Shown here: positions 13,274 to 19,449 of the stretch, one piece after another
How positions within the stretch are numbered: position 1 is the stretch's first letter
How the letters are laid out: each line of letters opens with the position of its first letter
DNA from: JAPLXD01 sp041662765
Lineage (GTDB): Bacteria; Patescibacteriota; Minisyncoccia; Moranbacterales; UBA11712
Assembly (NCBI GenBank): GCA_041662765.1
Contig: JBAZRT010000009.1
Location: 1 to 20,817, forward strand
Length of the DNA: 20,817 nt
Direction: 5' to 3'
The notes under the pieces: generated by a model
Database searches by the model: none
The model's input: only the letters and a program-made list of their open reading frames with translations
Told to the model about the DNA's origin: nothing
Translations under genes and position numbers: made by a program

Positions 13274-16111
13274 ATGGATAAAATAATCATTCGCGGCGCT
13301 CGCGAGCATAATCTTAAGAATATAAACCTCGAACTTCCGCGGGGGAAGTTTATTGTGTTCACCGGGATCAGCGGATCGGGAAAATCGACTCTCGCTTTTG
13401 ATACTATTTACGCTGAAGGGCAGAGACGCTATCTCGAAAGTCTTTCAAGCTATGCCCGGCAGTTTTTGGGGCAAATGGAAAAGCCGGACGTGGATTCGAT
13501 CGAGGGTTTGAGTCCTGCGATCTCGATAGACCAGAAAGCCTCGTCTCACAATCCGCGCTCGACCGTGGGAACTGTGACGGAAATTCATGACTATTTGCGG
13601 CTTCTTTATGCCAAGATCGGTGTGCCGCATTGTCCGGTTTGCGGAAAAGAAATCACCAAAATGTCGATCGATGAGATTGTGGACCGGATCATCGAAAATG
13701 GATCTGGATCTAAGATTGAAATTCTTTCTCCGGTGGTGCGGGAGCGAAAAGGGGAATATTCGACGCTTTTGGGAGAAATGTTCAAGCGCGGTTTTTCGGA
13801 GGCTATTGTCGATGGCAAAAAAATCGATCTCACAGAAAAAGCAAGGCTTGGCTTGATTCTTGCGCGGTACAAAAAACACAGCATTGACGTGAAGATCGAT
13901 GAGGTTGAGGTGAATGACAAAAATTTGTCGAGAATATTTGAATCTGTCGAAAGCGCGCTGAAACTTTCGCAAGGATTTGTGAAAGTGCGAAGCGGAAAGT
14001 CTGAATATATATACAACCAAAATCTGGCTTGCTTGGATCATGAGGAGGCTGTTTTTCCTGAGCTTGAACCGCGGTTGTTTTCTTTTAATAGTCCGCAGGG
14101 GGCATGCCCGACGTGCGAGGGATTGGGAACAAAAAAGGAAATTGATCCAAATCTCATCATTCCCGACAAAACGAGAACAATTGCCGAAGGCGCCATCATG
14201 CCCTGGAGCTATAAGCCGAATAACTATCAAGGTTCAATTTTGCGCGCGGTGACAAGCTATTATCGCATACCAGACAATGTGCGTTTCCGAGATCTGAATG
14301 AAAAACAACAAAATATTTTGCTTTTTGGAGATGAGGAGCCCGATGATATCGAAGTGCGCCTCAAAACAAAAACCGGAGCGGTTTGGAAATTCAATGTTGA
14401 ATGGAACGGAATTCTGGGCTTCATGCGGGATCGCTATTTCAAAACTGATTCCGAATCCGTGCGGCAGGACATTGAAAAATATATGTCGCGGAGTTTGTGC
14501 CCGGCTTGCAAAGGTTCGCGATACAAACCGGAGGCGCTTCTCATCACCGTTGGCGGGAAAAATATCCATGAAGTATCTTCCACGAGTGTCGCGGATGCTT
14601 TGAAGTTTTTTGGCAGCATAAAACTTTCAGAAAGGGAGAATATTATTGCCAAAAGGATTCTCAAAGAAATTTGCAATCGGACGCGCTTTTTGGACGACGT
14701 CGGTCTTGGATATCTCACTTTGGGACGCGCTGCCAACACGCTGGCGGGAGGAGAAACGCAAAGAATCCGCCTGGCCTCGCAAATCGGGTCGCAGCTTGTC
14801 GGCGTACTCTATATTCTCGATGAACCGTCAGTCGGGCTTCACGCGCGCGACAACGCAAAATTACTCGAGACTTTGTTAAAACTAAGAGATATTGGCAATA
14901 CAGTGATTGTTATCGAGCACGACGAAGAAACTATCAGAGCAGCTGACCATTTAGTTGATATCGGGCCGGGAGCGGGGCGGCATGGCGGAGAAGTCGTTGC
15001 TGAAGGGACAGTTAAAGATATTGAAAAAGAGAAAGATTCGATAACGGGAAGATATTTGCGGGGCGATCTTGAAATTGAAATACCAAAATTTCGCCGGCCG
15101 GTGAAAAACAAAAAGTGGCTGACAGTAAAAGGTGCAAGCGAACACAATCTGAAAAGCATAACCGTTGAATTTCCTTTGAAAACATTGACTTGCGTGACGG
15201 GCGTCAGCGGAAGCGGGAAGTCGACGCTTGTCGAAGATATATTGGGGAAAGGCTTATCCTCAAAAATTATGCGTTCACTTGAGCGGCCGGGCAGGCACAA
15301 AGAAATTCTTGGGACGCAATATGTCGACAAAGTGATCCACATTGATCAGTCTCCGATCGGGCGCACGCCGAGATCGAATCCCGCGACGTATGTCGGATTT
15401 TTCACGCTGATCCGGGAACTTTTCGCGATGACGAAAGACGCGCGGGGGCACGGCTATGGTCCAGGAAGATTTTCGTTCAACGTGAACGGCGGACGGTGCG
15501 ACAATTGCCGGGGTGAAGGATTTTTGAAGGTGGAGATGCAGTTCATGCCCGACGTATTTTTGCCCTGCGATGTTTGCAAAGGGAAAAGATACAATCGCGA
15601 AACGCTTGAAGTGAAGTATAAAGGGAAAAATATCGCCGATGTTCTGGCGATGACGGTTTCGGAAGGGCGTGTTTTTTTTGAAAACTATCCGCGGATATTC
15701 GAACCGCTCAAAGTTCTGGAAGAAGTGGGGCTGGGATATATCAATCTCGGCCAAGCGGCGACAACTCTTTCGGGTGGGGAAGCGCAGAGAATCAAGCTCG
15801 CCTCGGAACTTTCGCGGCGGATGACAGGAAACACTTTATACATCCTCGACGAGCCGACAACGGGACTCCATTTTGACGACGTGAAAAAACTTTTGGAAGT
15901 CTTGCATCGTCTGGTCGACGCGGGAAATACGGTCATCGTAATTGAGCACAATATGGATGTCATCAAAACAGCTGATTGGATCATTGACCTCGGTCCCGAA
16001 GGAGGAGACAACGGCGGCCGCGTGGTCGTCACCGGTCCGCCGGAAGAAGTGATCAAATACCACAAGGAAAGTTATACGGGGAAATTTTTGAAAGAAATTC
16101 TCAAAAAATAA
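13274..16111 (+). CDS. uvrA: Excinuclease ABC subunit UvrA
   Basis: UvrA is the dimeric ABC-type ATPase that first recognises damaged DNA and loads UvrB. The 945-aa product has both nucleotide-binding halves: Walker A GISGSGKST (31-39) with a first signature LAGGETQRIRLA and LYILDEPSVGLH; then Walker A GVSGSGKST (643-651) with LSGGEAQRIKLA and LYILDEPTTGLH. The C-terminal Zn module is canonical (C742, C745, C765, C768). The first Zn module has C253, H256, C278 and C281: His stands where CPxC is usual (CLDH). The start ATG at 13274 gives the conserved MDKIIIRGAREHNLKNI. An in-frame ATG at 13241 would add 11 residues and has AGGTGA at a good Shine-Dalgarno distance, so it cannot be excluded. 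uvrC begins 3 bp after the stop, so the two are surely co-transcribed. Confidence 0.97.
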   Translation: MDKIIIRGAREHNLKNINLELPRGKFIVFTGISGSGKSTLAFDTIYAEGQRRYLESLSSYARQFLGQMEKPDVDSIEGLSPAISIDQKASSHNPRSTVGTVTEIHDYLRLLYAKIGVPHCPVCGKEITKMSIDEIVDRIIENGSGSKIEILSPVVRERKGEYSTLLGEMFKRGFSEAIVDGKKIDLTEKARLGLILARYKKHSIDVKIDEVEVNDKNLSRIFESVESALKLSQGFVKVRSGKSEYIYNQNLACLDHEEAVFPELEPRLFSFNSPQGACPTCEGLGTKKEIDPNLIIPDKTRTIAEGAIMPWSYKPNNYQGSILRAVTSYYRIPDNVRFRDLNEKQQNILLFGDEEPDDIEVRLKTKTGAVWKFNVEWNGILGFMRDRYFKTDSESVRQDIEKYMSRSLCPACKGSRYKPEALLITVGGKNIHEVSSTSVADALKFFGSIKLSERENIIAKRILKEICNRTRFLDDVGLGYLTLGRAANTLAGGETQRIRLASQIGSQLVGVLYILDEPSVGLHARDNAKLLETLLKLRDIGNTVIVIEHDEETIRAADHLVDIGPGAGRHGGEVVAEGTVKDIEKEKDSITGRYLRGDLEIEIPKFRRPVKNKKWLTVKGASEHNLKSITVEFPLKTLTCVTGVSGSGKSTLVEDILGKGLSSKIMRSLERPGRHKEILGTQYVDKVIHIDQSPIGRTPRSNPATYVGFFTLIRELFAMTKDARGHGYGPGRFSFNVNGGRCDNCRGEGFLKVEMQFMPDVFLPCDVCKGKRYNRETLEVKYKGKNIADVLAMTVSEGRVFFENYPRIFEPLKVLEEVGLGYINLGQAATTLSGGEAQRIKLASELSRRMTGNTLYILDEPTTGLHFDDVKKLLEVLHRLVDAGNTVIVIEHNMDVIKTADWIIDLGPEGGDNGGRVVVTGPPEEVIKYHKESYTGKFLKEILKK

Positions 16112-16114
16112 TCT

Positions 16115-17386
16115 ATGGGCGATAGTAATTGGATAAAAAAAGCGATTAAGTCTCTTCCTAAATCCCCTGGCGTATACGAATTTCACGATAAAAAGGGGAA
16201 AATTATTTATATTGGGAAAGCGACAAGTCTCAAAGATCGGGTGGGAAGCTATTTTCTTAAAAACGCGCATCTGGATCGGCCGAACATCGACCCGATGATT
16301 TCGCAAGTTGCCGATATAAAAATACACAAAACAGATTCGGTTCTCGAGGCGCTCATTTTGGAATCAAATCTCATCAAGGCGCGCCAGCCAAAATATAATG
16401 TGATGGCGAAAGATGACAAGAGCTTTGGATATTTTGTGATCACCAAAGAAAAATTTCCGCGGGTGCTGATTTTTTGGAAAACAGAGCTGGGGAAAGTGCC
16501 GGCGAAAAAGATATACGGACCGTATCTTTCGAAACGCCAAATGAATGTTGCGCTGAAGCTGATTCGAAAAATTTTTCCGTTTCATTCGAACAAACAGCAA
16601 ACCGAAAAAGGCTGTCTTGATTTTCAAATAGGGAAATGTCCTGGACCGTACGCGGGAGGGATATCTCGAAAGGATTATCTCAAGAATATCCGCGGCATTG
16701 AGATGATTCTTTTGGGGAAAAAGAAAAATCTTCTTGTCGAGATCAAAAAGCAGATGAAGGTATTTTCCAAAAAGAATGAATTCGAAAAAGCGGCGGAAGC
16801 ACGAAACAGAATTTTTGCGCTGGAGCATATTCGCGATGTGGCTCTTATTTCGGACGAAAAAGATGTGTCAGATATCAGGCGCCAAACATCAGACGCCAGA
16901 ATAGAAGCATATGATGTTTCCAACATCGGAGGCGATTTCGCTGTTGGATCGATGGTCGTATTTTTGGGCAATAAGCCGGACAAAAATGAATACCGAAAAT
17001 TCAAAATAAAAACAGTGTCCGGAATTGATGATGTTGCTATGATGCGCGAAGTTTTGATGCGCCGTTTTCGAAATAATTGGCAAAAACCGGATCTGATGAT
17101 CCTTGATGGGGGGAAGGGCCATCTCAATATGGCTCAAAGGATAACAGAGGAATTGAAACTGGAAATTCCGATCATTGCCGTCGCCAAAGGACCGACACGC
17201 AAAAAATTGGACATCTATCAATCAAAATTTCTTTTGACATATCTCGGTCGAAACGAGGAGATAAGGGAGAAGTATAATCGAATTTTGAGCGACGCGAATT
17301 TGCTGGAAAGGATCCGCGACGAAGCTCATCGTTTTGCGATCAGCTATCACAAGAAATTACGAAACAAAATCTGGAAAGAAAAGTAA
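16115..17386 (+). CDS. uvrC: Excinuclease ABC subunit UvrC, short form without C-terminal HhH domain
   Basis: UvrC makes both incisions in nucleotide excision repair. The N-terminal GIY-YIG nuclease (3' incision) is intact: GVY 19-21, YIG 32-34, R42, E83. A UVR motif (EFEKAAEARNRIFALEH, about 218-236) can bind UvrB. The RNase H-like nuclease (5' incision) keeps D267 (EAYDVSNIGG), D331 (LDGGKGH) and H405 (DEAHRFAISYH). The protein ends at 423 aa, soon after H405, so the C-terminal tandem helix-hairpin-helix domain of typical ~600-aa UvrC is absent and the linker before the RNase H-like part is short. Of the four cysteines known as Fe-S ligands in E. coli UvrC, two are kept (C167, C175) and two are replaced (N159 and Y179). 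A 14-bp tandem repeat lies in the linker. It ends just before a strong terminator. Confidence 0.95.
   Translation: MGDSNWIKKAIKSLPKSPGVYEFHDKKGKIIYIGKATSLKDRVGSYFLKNAHLDRPNIDPMISQVADIKIHKTDSVLEALILESNLIKARQPKYNVMAKDDKSFGYFVITKEKFPRVLIFWKTELGKVPAKKIYGPYLSKRQMNVALKLIRKIFPFHSNKQQTEKGCLDFQIGKCPGPYAGGISRKDYLKNIRGIEMILLGKKKNLLVEIKKQMKVFSKKNEFEKAAEARNRIFALEHIRDVALISDEKDVSDIRRQTSDARIEAYDVSNIGGDFAVGSMVVFLGNKPDKNEYRKFKIKTVSGIDDVAMMREVLMRRFRNNWQKPDLMILDGGKGHLNMAQRITEELKLEIPIIAVAKGPTRKKLDIYQSKFLLTYLGRNEEIREKYNRILSDANLLERIRDEAHRFAISYHKKLRNKIWKEK
16874..16901 (+). repeat. 14-bp tandem duplication inside uvrC
   Basis: ATCAGGCGCCAAAC (16874-16887) is followed directly by ATCAGACGCCAGAA (16888-16901), 11 of 14 bases identical. 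It encodes the linker around DIRRQTSDARI between the UVR motif and the RNase H-like domain, a place where the protein tolerates length change. Because 14 is not a multiple of three, the two copies are read in different frames. Confidence 0.6.
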
Positions 17387-17411
17387 CAAAATATACCTAA
17401 ATTAAGATACA

Positions 17412-17437
17412 AAAAACCCCGCCTAGGCGGGGTTTTT
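17412..17437. terminator. Strong bidirectional rho-independent terminator
   Basis: AAAAACCCCGCC and GGCGGGGTTTTT are perfect complements meeting at a central TA, forming a G/C-rich stem with T runs on both strands. It ends the uvrBAC transcript and the opposing dnaX-to-mini-protein transcript. Confidence 0.95.
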
Positions 17438-17447
17438 AGCGCGAGAA

Positions 17448-17570
17448 TTATTTTTCTTCCGGGCCGCAGGAATGGCCGCAGCAAGAACAATCGCAACTAG
17501 GCTCATTCTCTTCCAATTCACACTTGCAGCTTTCCATCGGCTCGCCGCATTTTGGACATTTGTCTTTCAT
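17448..17570 (-). CDS. Nine-cysteine mini-protein (40 aa), probable metal-binding
   Basis: A 41-codon frame (ATG 17570, TAA 17448) encodes MKDKCPKCGEPMESCKCELE, then an acidic spacer and a cluster SCDCSCCGHSCG before a charged tail. Cysteines are at 5, 8, 15, 17, 26, 28, 30, 31 and 35, with His33. The N-terminal CPKCGEPM is a zinc-ribbon knuckle; the second half resembles metallothionein-like or cysteine-rich metal-binding tails. Nine Cys in 40 residues with knuckle spacing is hard to obtain by chance. It begins 8 bp after the restored tsaC stop and is followed by the terminator at 17412-17437, so it is the last gene of the dnaX-tsaC transcript. Function unknown: zinc storage, chaperoning or a redox role are guesses. 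Confidence 0.75.
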   Translation of the reverse strand: MKDKCPKCGEPMESCKCELEENEPSCDCSCCGHSCGPEEK

Positions 17571-17578
17571 AGTGTTGT

Positions 17579-18164
17579 TCAACGCTTAATTTTAATTAAA
17601 CTTATTTTTCCTCCTCCTTTCCTCAATACGCTGATATTGCCATCTTTTATTTCAATCAATGTTGATGGCAAGGACTTTATTTTACCACCGCTGGCGAAGA
17701 AGTCAATACAATCTCCGAAGTAGTTCTTTGATTCCATGATTGTTTCAGCCGGTTTGGCGCCTTCGGGATTGGCGCTGGTCGAGATCAGAGGGCCGGTTTT
17801 TTCCAGTATTTCTATCAGATTCTTTTTTTTTCGGAAACCTGAAAGCCAAAGTTTTTGTTCCTCGATGGAGATATTCGAACTTCCTGCTTTTTACTGGCAA
17901 AATTACGCTGACTTTTCCCGGCCAAATATTTTTGAGGATATTTTCCGTTATGCGATCCAGTTTGATATCGAATAAGGACAAATCCTCGATTGAACCAATA
18001 AGAACAATAAAAGGTTTCTTGGGGTTCCTTTTCAGAATTTTGTATGCCCGAGCGACGGCTTTTTTTGAAAATGCTGCAGCAGCGACGCCATAAATCGTAT
18101 CAGTGGGAATGACGCCGATTTTGCCGCTTTTTATTTTTCTTGCTATCGATTCGCTCGTTCCCAT
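17579..18164 (-). CDS. tsaC: TsaC/Sua5/YrdC-type L-threonylcarbamoyladenylate synthase, frame interrupted at an A9 run
   Basis: This family makes threonylcarbamoyl-AMP from Thr, bicarbonate and ATP, the first step of t6A37 tRNA modification. The first frame (ATG 18164) carries the family motif GVIPTDTIYGVAA and the basic KILKRNPKKPFIVLI segment, then LAFRFPKKK. At codons 112-114 a run of nine A (plus-strand T 17823-17831) shifts the frame, and the zero frame stops at 17745 after unrelated residues. Reading with one A fewer restores a homologous C-terminal half: NLIEILEKTGPLISTSANPE, then GAKPAETI and a Ser/Gly-rich end, to TGA at 17579. The restored protein is 194 aa, right for TsaC. Causes could be a sequencing homopolymer error, transcriptional slippage or true decay. 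The start lies one base after the stop of the 66-aa gene (TAG-T-ATG), implying coupling. Confidence 0.88.
17823..17831 (-). other. A9 homopolymer at the tsaC frame break
   Basis: Nine consecutive T on the plus strand read as nine A in the tsaC mRNA. Eight A (or eleven) would keep the TsaC frame. A -1 ribosomal shift would give the wrong frame; losing one A during transcription would give the right one. Confidence 0.8.
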
Positions 18165-18165
18165 A

Positions 18166-18366
18166 CTATAGGCCGTTGAGTCCGGATGTGACGGTTCTCA
18201 GAAAATAGGGGATCACAAAAGCCAGGGCGATGAGCGGCAGGACGAACGTCACAACGGTTCCGATCATTGTCCAAAGAAAAAGCTTGTAAGTTTTTTGCGC
18301 CAGAACGCGGGTTTCTTCGATCTTTTGTTCCATTTGATCCAATTTTTCCAGCAGGTCTTGTTCCAT
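18166..18366 (-). CDS. Small membrane protein with N-terminal coiled coil (66 aa)
   Basis: Residues 1-27 are charged and heptad-like (LLEKLDQMEQKIEETRVLAQ), suggesting a short coiled coil in the cytoplasm. Residues about 28-57 are a long hydrophobic stretch (LFLWTMIGTVVTFVLPLIAL, then AFVIPYFL) with one or two membrane passes. No family is recognised; such proteins are common next to housekeeping genes in CPR genomes. The ATG at 18366 has an A-rich leader and no Shine-Dalgarno sequence. It lies 44 bp after obgE and its TAG is one base before the tsaC ATG. Confidence 0.65.
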   Translation of the reverse strand: MEQDLLEKLDQMEQKIEETRVLAQKTYKLFLWTMIGTVVTFVLPLIALAFVIPYFLRTVTSGLNGL

Positions 18367-18410
18367 ATATTTTTTTTTATTTTTTAAACTCCGCTGTCTT
18401 CAAAACTTGT

Positions 18411-19361
18411 TTACAGAGAAGACAGCCGATGGATTATTCTTTGCAGGCCATCCCAGTCGTGAATCGAAGCCGCAAAAACTTCGGGATTTATTTTTCGCAT
18501 TTGAGCGATTTTTTTGCGGGCCGTCTCTTCGGATATCAGATCTGATTTTGTGAGGAGCACGATCTCTTTTTTTTGCGTCAGTTCCGGACTGAAGTCCTCG
18601 AGCTCTTTTCGAACGACTGCATAATCTTTCGCCGGATCGTCTGATTCCAGGGAAATGCAGTGAAGAAGAATTTTCGTCCGCTGAATGTGCTTCAGGAACT
18701 TTATTCCCAGTCCTTTGCCGCGGGATGCGCCTTCGATGAGGCCCGGAATATCAGCAATAACGAGGTCTCCCAAGACGCCGAGATTTGGCTCAAGCGTAGT
18801 GAAGGGATAGTTGGCGACTCGAACTTTCGCATTGGTAAATTCGTTGAGAAGGCTTGATTTTCCGGCATTGGGAAGCCCGACGAGGCCGATGTCGGCGATT
18901 AATCGAAGCTCGATAGCGAATTCAAATTCTTCTCCGGGATATCCCTCTTCAAATTCTTCCGGAGTGGTATTTCTGGATGAGCGGAAATTGAAATTTCCTC
19001 TTCCTCCCAAACCGCCTTTAGCAGCGAGTATTTTTTCCCCGAGCTGAGTTATTTCGGAATATTTGTCTGTTTTCAGGTTGTGGATTGCGCAACCAACCGG
19101 AATCGTCAAAATAAGATCTTTGCCGCCCGGCCCTGTCGATTTGTCCGCTTTTCCGTTCTTTCCTTCAGGGGCGAAGCGTTCGCGCTTGCTTTTGTATTTA
19201 TTGAGCGCTGTCAGATCGGAAACGCCTTCAAAAAAAACGTTCGCGCCGTTGCCTCCCCGTCCGCCAGTTGGCCCGAGGCTCATTTTGGTCTTGTCAAAAG
19301 CGACTACGCCGTCTCCGCCCTTTCCAGCCCGGACAAAAATTTTTACTTCATCGGTAATCAT
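18411..19361 (-). CDS. obgE: Obg-family GTPase (ObgE/CgtA)
   Basis: Obg is an essential GTPase for 50S ribosome assembly and stress response. The 316-aa product has the Gly-rich Obg fold (about 1-155; KIFVRAGKGGDGVVAF, GPTGGRGGNGANV, GGLGGRGN) and a G domain: G1 GLPNAGKSS (162-170), G2 around YPFTTLEPNLG, G3 DIPGL (204-208), G4 TKSD (271-274) and a G5 candidate near 297-300. G4 has Thr in place of the usual Asn of NKxD. There is no C-terminal OCT extension, so it is a minimal Obg. The ATG at 19361 lies about 15 nt after the 3' end of tRNA-Gln, with an A-rich leader and no Shine-Dalgarno. It is probably read from the dnaX-tRNA transcript, as no separate promoter is evident. Confidence 0.96.
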   Translation of the reverse strand: MITDEVKIFVRAGKGGDGVVAFDKTKMSLGPTGGRGGNGANVFFEGVSDLTALNKYKSKRERFAPEGKNGKADKSTGPGGKDLILTIPVGCAIHNLKTDKYSEITQLGEKILAAKGGLGGRGNFNFRSSRNTTPEEFEEGYPGEEFEFAIELRLIADIGLVGLPNAGKSSLLNEFTNAKVRVANYPFTTLEPNLGVLGDLVIADIPGLIEGASRGKGLGIKFLKHIQRTKILLHCISLESDDPAKDYAVVRKELEDFSPELTQKKEIVLLTKSDLISEETARKKIAQMRKINPEVFAASIHDWDGLQRIIHRLSSL

Positions 19362-19376
19362 AAGGGTGTTTTTTTG

Positions 19377-19448
19377 TTGCCCGGGTAGGATTCGAACCTA
19401 CGAATAGCGGCTTCAAAGGCCGCTGCCTTACCGCTTGGCGACCGGGCA
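19377..19448 (-). tRNA. trnQ: tRNA-Gln (anticodon UUG)
   Basis: The minus strand folds as a full cloverleaf: acceptor TGCCCGG pairing with CCGGGCA, D arm GCC/GGC around AAGCGGTAA, anticodon stem GCGGC/GCCGC with loop CTTTGAA (anticodon TTG), variable TATTC, and T arm GTAGG-TTCGAAT-CCTAC. The discriminator is A and CCA is not encoded (the next bases are CAA). The 5' end is one base after the dnaX stop codon and the 3' end about 15 nt before obgE, so it must be cut out of a dnaX-obgE transcript or use a promoter inside dnaX. Confidence 0.95.
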
Positions 19449-19449
19449 G

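Noticed and set aside
13445..14230. 261-aa reverse open frame inside uvrA
   Set aside because: Antisense shadow of a highly conserved gene, with biased R/F/H-rich composition.
14743..14760. LAGGE in the first UvrA ABC signature as a defect
   Set aside because: Ser-to-Ala at this point with the rest of the motif and Walker B intact is a mild change, not evidence of inactivation.
17738..18093. Forward open frames opposite tsaC
   Set aside because: They have no start signal or similarity, and the reverse strand reads as TsaC in two frames.
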